From: Reticulitermes speratus
Lineage: Eukaryota; Arthropoda; Insecta; Blattodea; Rhinotermitidae
Direction: 5' to 3'
Length of the DNA: 64,000 nucleotides
Assembly (NCBI GenBank): GCA_021186555.1
Contig: JAJKFL010000005.1
Coordinates: 22,508,635 to 22,572,634, forward strand
Positions within the stretch are counted from its first letter, which is position 1. Every line of letters begins with the position of its first letter. Shown piece by piece: positions 1 to 11,599 of the stretch. The notes under the pieces are model-generated. The model searched no databases and was not told the origin of the DNA. It saw only the letters and a program-made list of their open reading frames with translations. Made by a program: the position numbers and the translations under genes.

Positions 1-1616
1 TTTTATACTATTAACAACACAACGGGATGACATTATTTAAAAAATATATTTTTTTACTTTTCTATACTCACAACATAAGGCTGATGTTACGATTTCCATT
101 TAAGCATTTCTACCGCCTATAGAGAGGCCTACGCAGAAATGGCTTACAATGGATAAAGTCTACACTTGGCCGATGATTATGATAACAAAAGTAATATGTA
201 ATATAATAACAACAATTGTTGTGTTGTTATTATTCTGGAATAGACGGAGTATGTTAGTGAAGCATGCTCAGAGTGTTACAGAACTAAATTTGATGTTGCA
301 ATCTCGAAAGCCATAATACTTGCAGGAGAAGTGTATGTGTAAAATTTGTGGTTCGTTTTTGTCTACAAGTTTGCTTAGAAGCATGTTCCATTCGAATAAA
401 TATTTAACAAGTTACATTAGAGATACACACAGAAACACGTATAAGTGTTCATACACAGTGTTTACTATTTTTGTGCGATGGTAACCAGTGACGACATATT
501 CTGGTAATTCAGAGTTAATATTTCATGAAGATTATGTTGGACTGACGAGTTGTTCAATTCGGACAAGCGAACGGACAAACGTAACAAAGATGGGAGACCG
601 ATTTTTGCAAATTTTGTTGCAAGCACACCTCAAGAAGCTCTTCATAAAATTATTTCTTGAATGCCTGCAAAATTTTATTACAGCGCAACAGAAATGTGAT
701 TTCATTAACACATCATGCATACCTGTGGAGCCAAAAGCAGTCACGTGAGTATACAGGAGACGCCGTGTCACTGCTTCTGTTTCCAGTACAGAAAGTGGGA
801 TGCTTTGCTTGGGCGCCCAAATTTTCATTCTGTCTACATGTCCGCATTTTAATATATCTAGCCGAAAGTCATGTAGTTTCAACTTAAAACTGATGAAAGG
901 ATTTTCAAGAATTTTTTAAAGATCATACATTTGAAGGATACGTTAGGCTTCGGCTGTCCGTACATTCCCCAAGATAAAATGTTTACTTCGAGAAATCCAA
1001 CGTTCACTGGGCGCAACACTTTACTACTGAAGAAGAGTCCTTAAATTGGTCCCAGAGCTATGTCGCAGTCAGCAACGAGACGTTTTGACAAAGCATAGAG
1101 CAGGTTGAAAGAGTACTGAGGGTTGACACTCTGATTTCACTAATGTTTTCTTTACGGTAAAATGAAATGGATCTCTTGTCCCTTTCATATATAGAGTACA
1201 TTGAAAACATTCCGTACAGAGCTGTAGACGTCAAAGAAAAAACTTTTTGTGTTACATAAACGACGTGTTTCTCTTTTTCTATATAAGACGCCTTTTTGCG
1301 GAACTGAATAAAAATTTATTTCAAACTGATGAAACTCTTAGTTACTACAGTGATGACTATGAAATGACTGCGGATGACAGTCAAAATAGGTGACTATGAC
1401 ACAGTGTCACATCCCAGTAGAACTGATACATCATTCACACCGCTGCGAAAACCTTAAAACTGGGAAGTCAATAAAGTATTCTTATCTGATAACAGATGTA
1501 GCAAATATGTGGGGAGTTTTATTATATCTTTGAGGAATTTAATTCAAAACATTTTGATCGATTTCGTACAGGTATTTTAAGTAGCCTGTTCTGTACTATT
1601 TTTCATTGACTTAAAC
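1..1616. other. AT-rich unique sequence, no gene seen
   Basis: No open frame here resembles a protein I recognise. The overlapping frames at 488-887 are on both strands and show no domain. An imperfect hairpin built around ACAACAATTGTTGT lies at about 203-235. A weak scrap of the ribozyme-like repeat tail (CAGTGTCACATCCCAG) lies near 1400-1420. Confidence 0.5.
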
Positions 1617-1811
1617 CTTCCGGTCGCACTATGGCCCTGGGGTCGACTCAGCCTCTAACAGAAATGAGTACCAGGTATATCTCCTGGGGGTAAAGGCGGC
1701 CGGTGCATAGTGCTGACAACCTTGTCACCTTCATGTACTGATTGTCTAGAATTTCTGGGAGCCCTAAGAGCCTGTCCAAGCCTGCATAGGGATAGTTTTA
1801 CTTTAACTTTT
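1617..1811 (+). mobile_element. SINE-2 fragment, tRNA-like head missing
   Basis: This matches the body and 3' part of the SINE-2 copies at 5710-6015 and 54171-54471, in opposite orientation. Shared blocks are the GGTCGCACTATGGCCCTGGGG start, the GGGGGTAAAGGCGGCCGG central box, the GACAACCTTGTCACCTTCATG block and a tail ending in TTTACTTTAACTTTTAC. The tRNA-like promoter part (A and B boxes) is absent, so this is a 5'-truncated copy. The open frame at 1710-1946 merely runs through it. Confidence 0.75.
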
Positions 1812-4348
1812 ACACATTCTGTACTTCATAATTGTTTTGAACGCCGGTCATTGTATCATATATATTTGATAAAAATTTACGTAATGTTTAGAATTTATTT
1901 GCATTCTTTATTTATCTTGCTACTTAGGACTGTGTTAGTATACTGAGTGGTGGTAGATATAAACAGGGTCAGAAGACGGAAGATTCAATAACAGTAAGGT
2001 AAAATATGTTTGAGCCGTTACTGGAAAATCTATCTCTAAAAAAAAGTATCCTTAGCCTACCTATAGATGTCAGCTCCGCATAGTGTACAGTGCTATTCTC
2101 TGAAGGTAATTATTTACCTAAAAATATATTTTTCTTTCTAGAATCTGCCATGTTTTTAAAGTTAGGTACTTTTTAAAAAAAGTTTATTTTTGTAGGCACA
2201 ACACATTGATTGTACACAGAAATTGTTTTTTTAGATATATTTTGTCCTCCAAGTTTAATAACGATATCCAAAAGCACAATCAGTCTTCTCTGAATTTTCG
2301 GTGTGTTTATGCTGAATATAGAAAATTAAAAGTAAAATATTTATGAGTACACATATGACCATAAGGAAATGTATGCCTAAAATTCCGAAAACTTGCTTAT
2401 GCAATAGTATGTAACATCCTACTATTTTGATGTTGTACATTCGGTGCAAAGTGATAGTTTCTTATTGATAAAGCCAGTTAACTGGCTTTATTAGGTTTTA
2501 AATATTGGTGTCGCTCCCTGAGGACTGTATTAATTATTTATATATATTTATGTGCAGATTGTTGGTTTCATATTAAGAAACACCCTACATAGTTGTGGTT
2601 TAATATCTTAAATACCGTTGAAATTTTAAAGGGAAATTTTCAGAAACAGACTTTGTCAAACTTGTGTGATCTAACTCTAAAATAAACCAGAGATAACGTT
2701 CATTTCAGTCGGAGTTTGACCTACTGTAGCTGTAGGTGGTGGAGCGGTTTGGTTCTCAGTTACACAATCAACGCTTACAGACACTTTATATATTTCAGTG
2801 ATGTCTATTATTCCGGCGTTAACAACATACTTCCAATTTCGGCAGCTTCCCTTGTACTCCTGCGTTATTATGATTGATTAAGACGCGCAACAAGTTGACG
2901 CAAGGTACTGCAAGGTCTACAGCCTTTCTCCTCGTACTGTGTACTTTTCCCCCAGCAGTACACCGAACGTTCAAAATAAACCTTTCCGATTTCCAACTTG
3001 GTATCCACAGAATGTTTTTCAGTTTATTCACTATTGCATATTGAATAGCGAATATACTCAAAAGTGCACGCTATCATCCATGGAAATTTGTTTTCGGAAA
3101 TCACTGCCGCCTGCGAACGTACGTATCCGTGACTTTAAGAATGACATACTGCGTGGGAACAGAATAACGACAACGCCGTATTTCAAATGTTAGGCTTTTA
3201 TACACACAAATGAATCAACCTTTGTCACATTAATGTGCCATTCAGTGTCTGGTATAGGCAACAGTTGAAGATGGATATAGTATATATGACTCCTGACCAA
3301 ACACGCCAAGGAAGAAAATTATCGAAATTTCCTGTGAAAAATAAGGTACTGCCCTTTACTCAAGAGAATGCAGTTGACTCTGCACAGCCTGGGTACAGTC
3401 CGTTAACAATCACGACGACGGTCGGAGGAAAACATATAGATCCTGTCAAAAACACGAGTCTGTATCACTGCATGACCTTCGTCCCACTGGTCGCCATTTG
3501 TTAGGCGTTTCGTTTATAACAAGCCTAAAGCCAAATTAATGCACAGCTCTAACCACGCAGAACACTACAGAAAATAACTGCATTATCTTACACACACAAA
3601 ACACGATTGCACTTTAGACCAATGTATATTTAACTGGTTAATGGTCACAAATAAGGGACAGTCGACTTTCCCCAGCGCAAATAACTGTCAAGGTCAATTG
3701 TAAACTCCTCAGTATCGGTACGTAACAAAAAATAACTCAGAACTCGGAATTTTAAACTTTACTGCTACGTAAGGAGTACATTGAATATAAAATTGAGAGA
3801 AGCATTAATCCGAAGAGGGAGACGGAATTGAAGCGTAATGTAACAAATGTGGGACAGGTAAGAAATGTCGACATCATTTTGATTCGGAAACTTGAAAGAA
3901 GAGGTACCATGAAAGTTTATGTGTAGATGTGAAGATAACATTAAGAATGGGTAAATTTAAAATTTAAGTTTCTTCATCACACATAACACCTACCGTTCAA
4001 TATATAAGTGCCGCTTACACAAATGATCGCTGATTTTTTTGTACACCATATGGAAATCATAAATAATCTCGATGGGGGAAATTGTGCAGCCTGCTATTGT
4101 TAAAGCACGTGGTATAAAGTAACCACTGTGCTTTGGGCTTTTCCGGAGAGTGATGTGAGCGCTTGAGTTTAATAAAAGTGGCGGGCTATATTACTTATCG
4201 AAATTTATAATAGGTAAGCACTGTATTAAGTAGCTGACCAATTATTAGCTTTTTAGAAGTCACCATGCCTTCTCTGTGCAGTTACTTCTTAATCGTGCCC
4301 CTTTGTAAGACGTACTGTAAAATGGCGTACGGTTTATCTTCCGATACA
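1812..4348. other. unique sequence without a recognisable gene
   Basis: Apart from the palindrome at 2468-2491, I see no repeat or coding signal here. The frames at 2819-3061, 2939-3193 and 3235-3504 overlap on both strands and resemble no known protein. Confidence 0.4.
2468..2491. repeat. 24-bp perfect palindrome
   Basis: The sequence is its own reverse complement over 24 bases, with arms ATAAAGCCAGTT and AACTGGCTTTAT meeting at a TTAA centre. It is embedded in AT-rich sequence with no longer inverted repeat around it. It could be a remnant of a terminal repeat pair, a dimeric protein-binding site, or chance. Function unknown. Confidence 0.85.
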
Positions 4349-4672
4349 AACACGGCTGGGAAACCGGGCTAGCGTAGTTAGTACAGTGACTAGGCTACGG
4401 GAGGGACGATCCAGGGCTCGAATCCCAGCAGAGGCAAGATGGTTTTCTGTTCTCCAAATCGTCAAGACCGCATCTGGAGCCCACCCAGCTTCCTGTTGAA
4501 TGGGTACAGGGGTTCTTACTGGGGGGCAAAGCGGCCGGAGCGTGGTGGTGACCACTAACCTTCACCTAGTGCCAAGTTTAGGATTGAGGAATGCTATACC
4601 TGTACTTCAGTTACATGCCTTCGTGGCGTGGACAGGGACAGCGTTACATTTACCTTTACAAAAGCAGTTGAA
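4349..4672 (+). mobile_element. SINE-3, near full length
   Basis: The tRNA-like head has an A-box-like GCTAGCGTAGTTAGTACAGTG and a B box GGCTCGAATCC at 4415-4425, so it would be read by RNA polymerase III. The body holds the box CTGGGGGGCAAAGCGGCCGG at about 4518-4537, also found in the other SINE-3 copies and, slightly changed, in SINE-2. The 3' tail is TTACATTTACCTTTAC. Mobilisation would depend on a partner LINE. The frames at 4334-4555 and 4500-4727 are shadows of it. Confidence 0.75.
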
Positions 4673-4689
4673 AAAAAAGTTTTGTTTTC

Positions 4690-4775
4690 TGGGAGGTTTC
4701 TCCGAAACATTGGTAAAATGTTATTAGGCTACACGGTCCCACATCCCAGAAGACAGCATTATTCGTAGCACTGCC
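4690..4775 (+). mobile_element. Penelope-type ribozyme-like repeat, 5' truncated
   Basis: The sequence reads GGGAGGTTTCTCC, then GAAACATTGGTA, then GGCTACACGGTCCCACATCC and CAGAAGACAG. The first part is a stem II hairpin (GGAG/CTCC), followed by the GAAAC core. The CTGANGA core that should precede the hairpin is gone. The element starts shortly after the end of the SINE-3 at 4672. The tail matches repeats at about 15141, 42230, 57705 and 58250. Confidence 0.5.
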
Positions 4776-5099
4776 ATGAGCACTCCATAAGTCACAACTG
4801 GAAACATGGTCTAATGATTTTTAAACACTAGGTATTTCTGCAGTGCATGAGTTCGCGCAACGCTTGTGTTCAATTATAGATCCTTCACGGATCATGAATG
4901 AAATGGGCAATTTGTGTGCGCGCTGACTGCCAAGTGGTCTACTGTAAATCTCCGCCTCGTAGACTGACTTCTTCGGGTAGAGGGGTACGCTGTAGTGGTG
5001 AAGGTGCAAGAGCAAACACGAGGAACATTCTGCCGTATATATTACGCGTATTCAAACATCAGTCGTTCATCACAACACAAGTAGCTTCACCGCACTGAA

Positions 5100-5709
5100 T
5101 AGTCCAGATAAAACAGCATGTTTACATATCCCTGATCATGGAACATTTGCTGACCGACAACCACACGCGTACCTGGGTAGACACTCAACTGTCTTCTTTT
5201 TGTAATACGAGTATTATTTATTTATTTATTTATTTATTTGAGTCAACTATTCGAGCTTTGTTCCTCGTTATAGCTTTTAACTATAAAGTGACAGGACTTA
5301 CTGTCGATTAACTAATTTATATTGCTTATTATAATATTACGAATTCTGCACATTCTTAATTTCAATGAAAAATATGTGATTGTAAAATCAGAGAGTTTGT
5401 GTGAAATTGTACCAGGAGATGGAATACAAAGGTAAAATCATGTTTCATGTTCTAATCCTCCTCTCATTAGACTTCATATTCATGCACGTAAAGAGACAGT
5501 TTGAGTCGGAGGAACGCAGTATACATCTTCACATCTGACTTCTTTACTATGCTAATATCATTCATTATCTGTGTTTGTATCAACCAAGTAATATCTCATT
5601 TTCGGGATTTCTTTTCCTCAGATTTTTGTTACGCATCTACCCTGCACTTGCTACTTGAACTTCCCACCTCATCTTCCCTGACTTCATTGCTTTAATAGTA
5701 CATATGGTA
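5100..5709. other. unique sequence with a short (TTTA)n microsatellite
   Basis: A TTTA microsatellite of about six units lies at 5215-5239. Nothing else is recognisable up to the SINE-2 target duplication at 5697-5709. Confidence 0.5.
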
Positions 5710-6015
5710 AAAGGTAAAGCAACCCCATTACAGGCCTAGACAGGCCCTGAGGGGTCCAGGAGGTTGAGGCTCCCAGATTTGTAGACAATCGGCACATGAA
5801 GGTGGTAAGGTTGTCAGCCCTACGCACCGGCCGCCTTTACCCCCCAGGAAATATTCCTGGTACTCATTTCTGTTAAAGGCTGAGTCGACCCCAGGGCCAT
5901 AGTGCGACCGAAACGATTATGTCAAGGAATTAATTCCAATGACACCATCGGGAATCGAACCCGCGACGTTCCGGTTTGTAGCGTAGTGCCTCAAACAACT
6001 GCGCCACCGCGCGCC
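5710..6015 (-). mobile_element. SINE-2, full length with 13-bp target duplication
   Basis: Read on the minus strand it starts GGCGCGCGGTGGCGCAGTTG (A-box region). It then has a B box GGTTCGATTCCC (complement at 5950-5962), the central box GGGGGGTAAAGGCGGCCGG and a tail ending GGGGTTGCTTTACCTTTTAC. The direct repeat AGTACATATGGTA flanks it exactly at 5697-5709 and 6016-6028. Both borders are therefore firm, and the copy arrived by target-primed reverse transcription. Its sister at 54171-54471 is highly similar over the whole length. Confidence 0.92.
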
Positions 6016-6029
6016 AGTACATATGGTAC

Positions 6030-7544
6030 ATATGACAAATTAAGTAGGTCTGTCGGTCTTTGACGCTCTGATAACCACGATACATAAAGGTATCATTCAT
6101 ACTTCATTCTGATATAGTGTCCTGTACTCTGGTCAGTATTTTGAGAATTTTAAAACACACGAATTAAGCCGAATCTGGAATAGACCCCTTCCGCTCAACT
6201 GAACTCTCTTATAACCTTCTGCAGGCATGGAAAGCTCATGTTCTGATGGTTCAAAACTAGTACATCCTTTCAAATCTGGGGAATTATTTCAGGCGCATTT
6301 GAATACCTTGTCTAACGCCCATTAAAATACTCTCTGCTTCCATCCGCCTTCTGTACATAACTCGAGAACCTCTGAAAAATATTCATGAAATTTGATATTG
6401 GCAGCTTCAGTAAGGCGCTTGTGGATACGATACATTTTTGTTGAAAATTGATCTACATTAACGAGTACGTTATGTTATGATGAGCTGCACGTCTTTCTTC
6501 AAGCAATTCGCCCCAAACTTGCATGTAAGTCGCTCAGTATTTATCAGTGTGAATAGTATTTGCAATAAAAGTTGTAGACAATACTAAAGAACTCACGTTC
6601 GCGCAATGCATATTTTCCAAGTCTTGCGGTTTTTAATGCAATTAAACTAATTTAAGCCAACGTGTCATATTTATTACAATATACACATATTGTCACCTTG
6701 TCATTTATATTTATGATATAGAATATTTTATGTAAGGCGTATGAACAGTAAGATCAGGTAAAGGAGTGTATTGTTAATAATATCCGAACACTGCCTCTAG
6801 ACGCACATTTACTGCCTGTAGTCCAACATTTCATCCTACAGTAATATGCCTGAACAAACTCGAAGAACTCAAGTATTCTTCTCCGATGTTTTACACCACT
6901 TATAACCTTCACAACGATAGTGAAGTAGCTCTCGACTTTTTTCCTTAGTCCTGACTGGGTACGTATAGTGTAAGGTCTGATGATTTACATTTAATACTTT
7001 TATGTTGAAGATGTGTTTGCCTGAGAGATTTAATTTCAATTCTATTTTCCGGGGTCTCCAACATCCAAGCTGGTCTGTGATTGGCTTCTTTCCCCATTTT
7101 AGTACCTGAAATAACTTTTGAGTGTCAGACGTGATGTACACTCAGCGTAGTCGAGGGGTTATAAATATTGAAGGGAATTAAAATACACGGAACGACGTAT
7201 AAATTGAAATGACTAAATAAGTAAAAGACATCAACAAATTAAAGTACATTTTCCTTCCATTTTAATTTTTTAACACGTATTTAATATACTCGTAACGTAT
7301 TTACTAACGGTTGATGTGCGGTGCGTACTGATGTTGCGTGTGTAGGCCTACGGTTTTAAAGGGGCGATCTTAGCCTATTTGAACGGACAGTCCCATGTAC
7401 AGAGGACAAATAAAAAAAAAATCACGAGTCAGTTTCAAGGTAGCTAGTAACCCAGTAAAAATTGTAGAAATATATTCTCCTTAGAATGCACAGGATTTCT
7501 AAGTACGGTTTTGTATACCACTTTGAAGATGTAATTAATTCAAT
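6030..7544. other. unique sequence, no feature seen
   Basis: Roughly 1.5 kb of AT-rich sequence. The frame at 6869-7141 (minus) shows no similarity I recognise, and I see no repeat structure. Confidence 0.45.
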
Positions 7545-8164
7545 TCAAATCAATTATAGTTTATTAATATGCCGAGTCAACAGCCAGATGGCCAATTACA
7601 GAAACAGCACAACATACAAACACAAATAACAACAAACAATGAACAGGACATAAATGAAACAAACACAACCAAAACAAACAAACAAAAATACTTAAATAAG
7701 TAATAAGGACACCTTAAAATGATGCAATAAAATAAGTGTGTCAATTTGCCTTCTGAAGACATCGAATTGATTATAAACTGAATTTGCGGTAGTTGCACAC
7801 CAGCTGGAGGGACAATTTTTATAGAATAAACTAACACGAAACAAAGGAAAGTCTAGGAGGTTCCGAATGGGAACTCGTAGACCAATAATGTCCATGGTAG
7901 ATGGATAAGATTTAGAGCCCAGAAAAACATTAATAACAAAAATTGCATCAAGTTGATGTCTTCCCTCATGTAAAGTACGTAAATTAAGTACTTGAAGAGC
8001 ATTAGCATAACTATAACCATTACTGTTTCGGGAAAGGAATCGATTGTAGCATAGAGCAACAAACTTCCTTTGAATGAGCTCAAGCTCTTTAGCATCAGTA
8101 GAAGTAATTGAATTCCATACTACGGATGCGTACTCTAATTTAGCTCTAACAAGTGAAAAATATA
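7545..8164 (-). mobile_element. Jockey-like non-LTR retrotransposon, 5'-truncated 3' end
   Basis: On the minus strand an uninterrupted frame runs from about 8162 to a TAA at 7692, without needing a start codon. It reads LYFSLVRAKLEYASVVWNS near its beginning, then an IQRKF motif, a TLHEGRHQLDAIFVINVF stretch and a long C-terminal tail. This is the typical region after the reverse transcriptase domain in Jockey/CR1-type ORF2 proteins. The RT and endonuclease domains are missing. The 3' UTR holds TGTAATTGGCCATCTGGCTG and ends near TTAATAAACTATAATTG. The truncated 5' junction falls exactly at an (AAT)n microsatellite (8165-8187). Related 3' scraps lie near 13.85 and 14.17 kb. The frame is intact for about 156 codons, so the copy is not very old, but it cannot move by itself. 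Confidence 0.8.
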
Positions 8165-8187
8165 GTAATAATAATAATAATAATAAT
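8165..8187. repeat. (AAT)n microsatellite at the LINE 5' junction
   Basis: About eight AAT units abut the truncated 5' end of the Jockey-like fragment. A second Jockey scrap at 14.15-14.2 kb also abuts an (AAT)n tract. Confidence 0.8.
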
Positions 8188-8445
8188 ATAATGCAATTAT
8201 AATAACAATGCTATATCATCAAAGTTGAATGCAAAACCGTTAAATAATTAATTAACTATTGAAAATACGTATCCAGTGTTGAAAGAGCTGAATTAAGAAC
8301 ATATCCACTACAGTGCCGAAATATAATTTCCATCTTAAGAACCTAAGAGTCCATCCGGTTAAGTAAAATATTTTAAAACCATTTTTATAAAAATATTCTT
8401 CTCGTTTTTTGGGGTGTAAAGGTTCTTTACTATATTTAGAAAATT

Positions 8446-8660
8446 CTAGCAATGTTCAATAATCTGAACTAAATTAAACCAGCCCACACATTTACAACTT
8501 GTCGTGTTAATGTGTATTTTAATATTATCCTTCCCCACGCACCTAGATGTCTCCAATGTTCCTTTCTCTACAGGTTTTCGGATTACAATTTTATGTAGGC
8601 TACAGTTCACTCTCATGCGTGCTACTTGTCCCTTCCATCTCATTAGTTTTCTCTGCATCT
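8446..8660 (-). pseudogene. relic of a non-LTR reverse transcriptase C-terminus
   Basis: The minus-strand translation contains KLMRWKGQVARMR, then KPVEKGTLETSRCVGKDNIK, then VGWFNLVQ. These align with the widespread arthropod retroelement C-terminus of the pattern RRMRWAGHVARM, GKPEGKRPLGRPRRRWEDNIK and VDWINLAQDRD. Spacing is kept but the key arginine-rich run is largely lost. No catalytic RT motif is present. The LINE clade cannot be settled from this part alone. It is unrelated in sequence to the neighbouring Jockey-like piece at 7545-8164. Confidence 0.7.
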
Positions 8661-8739
8661 TATCTATATGGCGTCGGAGACGAATGAATGTTTATGAAGC
8701 ATTACCGTAGTGGAATGGCACTTGTACGTGAAAGCCGAT

Positions 8740-8868
8740 CTACTCGGACAAAATTCTGGCCCAGTGACACATTCTGCACCATAAATCCTACAAGAACTGG
8801 CCTTGGATTGAACTCGAGTCTCTGCATAATGGGCCGGTGACTTAACGGCCTGGGCCATGACACAGCCC
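8740..8868 (-). mobile_element. tRNA-like SINE fragment, unassigned family
   Basis: The minus strand starts GGGGCTGTGTCATGGCCCAG and has GAGTTCAATCC (B-box-like) about 50 bases later, at 8813-8823 in plus coordinates. Spacing fits a Pol III internal promoter, but both boxes are imperfect. No second copy was found in the window, so the call is tentative. Confidence 0.35.
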
Positions 8869-8912
8869 CATTGTCATCCTTCTTGTTTTAATCAATTTAG
8901 TAATTCAGTAAG

Positions 8913-9112
8913 GCCGATCCCGTTGGCCACGCGGTCTAAGGCGTGGGTATGCGGCCGCTCGTTTGCTGGGATTGCGGTTCGAATCCCGTCAGGGGTATGG
9001 ATGTTTGTCTCTTGTGCGCGTTGTATGTTGTCAGGTAGAGGCATCTGCGACGGCCGAGCTCTCGTTTAAAGGAGTCCTACCGAGTGTGTATGTGTCATTG
9101 AGTGTAATCAAG
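8913..9112 (+). mobile_element. SINE-1, tail-truncated
   Basis: The head reads GCCGATCCCGTTGGCCACGC followed by GGTCTAAGGCG, a tRNA-Leu-like A-box region. The B box is GGTTCGAATCC at 8976-8986. Next come the shared body blocks TGTTTGTCTCTTGTG, TCAGGTAGAGG and GGAGTCCTACCGAGTGTG. The last 60-70 bases seen in full copies, and the poly(A), are missing. No clear target duplication. Confidence 0.85.
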
Positions 9113-9494
9113 TACAAAAATAACCTTCTACACCTACAATGAGAAGGTAGAAGAGGTCCGACTAAAAAATAATTCAATAAATTTCATCATCCAATTTTAT
9201 CCAGTACCAAGAACAAATCCAAGAATAAAGATAGGTCAACGTGAACGTTATGTGTAGTGTTATGTATTTGTTTAAAATCTGTGACATGAAATAGAATGGA
9301 GACGTAGTTGTTTTCTGAGGAACGTTAAGACGCTGAGGATAAGGCGGTAGAGCGACTCGGCCATCTGCCGATACTTAGATCTAGTTTTAACCGTTCTGCA
9401 CCAATATTCCTTGTGTTCGCTTAACATCCGTTCCTCCCACTGCTATTCTGTATTGACCTTCCGCTGCTCTTTGTCAGTTTATTGCTTCTGGAGA

Positions 9495-9700
9495 GGCCAC
9501 GCAGAAGGAAACGCTTAGTACTGTGACTAGACTGTGGGCTGGACCGCAGGATAATCGGTGTTCAGTTCGCGGCACAAGAAGAGAGATTCTCTTCAACACA
9601 GTATCCAGACAAGCTCTGGGTCCTACCCAGTCTCCCATCCAGTGAGCGCCGAGAGTTTTCGTTGAGGGAAAACCTGCCACAGTGTAAAGTTAATTATTCA
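9495..9700 (+). mobile_element. degenerate SINE-3
   Basis: It shares the AGTACTGTGACTAGACTGTG head segment with the copy at 4349-4672. It also carries a weak B box (GTTCAGTTC), the CTCTGGGTCCTACCCAG block and the GTGAGCGCCGAG block. The central GGGGGGCAAAGCGGCCGG box is not recognisable. An old copy. Confidence 0.5.
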
Positions 9701-9960
9701 TCTCCATAATAATGTGAAGAGTCTAGGAATGTGCTGAACTGTTCTTCCACTCCAGCATACAGTTTAATGACGTGATGGCTAAGTAAACACAGGAACAACT
9801 TGCTTTTTTAACTTGGACTTCAACGACTGTTTCTTACATACAACGCCGCTTCATGTATGCACGTTACATCACTTCTGTGCAGAGTAATTATTTGCATGAA
9901 TGGTGATTAGGTTAGGAATTTTGGGCAAGATTATTTTAGTTAAGCTATAATATGTCTTGA

Positions 9961-10175
9961 CCTATCCCGGTGGTGTGCGGTTTAAGTCGTAGGTCTACAG
10001 TCGTTCGATTCCTGGTATCGCGGGTCTCTTGTGTGTTGTGTAGGTAGCAGTCTCTGCGACGAGCTGATCACTCGTTCAGAGGAGTCCTACCGGATGTGTG
10101 TCTTAATTGTATGTAATCTAGAAACCTCGAAACGTGTAGGCCTGGGCCGGATTTGGGCTATTGCATGACAGAAAC
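9961..10175 (+). mobile_element. SINE-1 with 12-bp target duplication
   Basis: It starts CCTATCCCGGTGGTGTGCGG and has a B box GTTCGATTCC at 10003-10012. It follows the SINE-1 body (AGGTAGCAGTCTCTGCGACG, GGAGTCCTACCGG) to GGGCCGGATTTGGGCTATTG. Flanks AATATGTCTTGA (9949-9960) and AATATGTTTTGA (10176-10187) match at 11 of 12 positions. Several small deletions separate it from the copy at 10392. Confidence 0.85.
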
Positions 10176-10391
10176 AATATGTTTTGAAGAGGAAAATTTT
10201 ACTGGCCTAGGGAAGCCTGAAAGTAGGTGTGTGGGAGGATGAGATGAAGTTAAAGTCATCGACTCGCTGGTTCCCTGCCTGAAGGTCACCTGTAAGAGTG
10301 TGTTAATTGTCACTGTCTTTGTTAACGATTTGATAATTGCGGATTGATTAGACTGTTAAAGTATTTTATATGGCTATATGATATCGAAATG

Positions 10392-10656
10392 CCGATCCCA
10401 GTGGCCGTGCGGTCTAAGGCGTGGGCCTGCGGCCGCTCGCTTACTGGGATTGTGGGTTCGAATCCCACCGGGGGCATGGATGTCTGTCTCTTGTGAGTGT
10501 TGTGTGTTGTCAGGTAGAGGTCTCTGCGACGGGCTGATCACTCGTCCAGTGGAGTCCTACCGAGTGTGATGTGTCTAAAAAGTTTGATCGTGAAGCCTCG
10601 AAAAACGAGGAGCCTAAGCCCCCGGGGGCTGTCGAGCCATAGGAAAAAAAAAAATA
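10392..10656 (+). mobile_element. SINE-1, full length, poly(A), 17-bp perfect target duplication
   Basis: This is the reference copy. Head CCGATCCCAGTGGCCGTGCG is followed by GTCTAAGGCGTGGG, which closely matches the D-arm region of tRNA-Leu. The B box GGTTCGAATCC is at 10455-10465. The body has TCTCTTGTGAGTGTTGTGTG, AGGTAGAGGTCTCTGCGACG and GGAGTCCTACCGAGTGTG. The 3' end has AAGCCTCGAAAAACGAGGAG, GCTGTCGAGCCAT and an A-rich tail at 10643-10654. The 17-base repeat TATATGATATCGAAATG at 10375-10391 and 10657-10673 is perfect, so the insertion is recent in relative terms. The frame at 10378-10569 is its shadow. Confidence 0.95.
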
Positions 10657-11599
10657 TATATGATATCGAAATGTTAGTGTAGCGCCAGTGTTAAAGACAT
10701 GAAACTACTACTGAGGACGAGGAAAGGGTACTTCTGTTTTGGGTCTAGTATTGTTTACAGTATTAGTTGTCATGAAATATGTGAAACTTAATCAGTATTA
10801 AGGCAGTAACTGACATTCTTGCAACAATAAAATTAACGAGTGTAAAACTTTTGATATTTTTTGTATATGAGTAACCTTATTTTGTGTTTATTGCAGCTAC
10901 AAATATATTTTTGTACTCAGTCCCACTTTTGCTATTCTGATCACGCTAAAAATAAAAGAATGCGTAGCATTAAGTATGATTCGGCTTTGTATTTATGCAT
11001 TTCTCGCTTATGCAACAGAAATAACGTACTAGTGTACCTTTTAAGTGGCATTATAGGGAATTGTTTTGTTTATGCATGCCTTGTTTATTTACAATATATT
11101 TATTAACACTACCACTATCTCAGAACATAAGGTCGAATAATAGCATGATTAATGAGGATTGCATTTGAAAGGGTGTTGAAAGAAGCGGTCCTGGCCTAAT
11201 TACAGATATTACTCAGGCATTCGTCTAGCGGGAATAAGGGTAAATGTAAAAAACCTAAGTCAGGATGATGGTCGCTGTACCGAGTTTGAAAAGGGATTTC
11301 CTGAATACGAAGCAGGAGTGATAGTAACTAGATTCTGACGTTCGAATTTTAGGGTTGACACGTTGCTGTTTATATACACAAGGCCTTGTAAACTGAGTGT
11401 ACGGAAGCAACGCTTCCAAGCTAGATACCTCCTGAACACCGTGGAGAGGATTAACGATAATTAATTTTCAAGAGTGCTTCATAAATTCCGCCGCTCGTAC
11501 ACAACACATGTATGAATATAAAGAAAATATTTGAGACAAAGTGGATCACTGACTAAGCTCTGTGATTATTGAGCTCGATGAAGATTTGTGCATCTGAAA

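Noticed and set aside
10392-10470. tRNA-Leu-like A and B boxes suggesting a tRNA gene
   Set aside because: The acceptor stem does not close, and the sequence continues into a SINE body with poly(A) and target duplications, as do all other B-box hits in the window.
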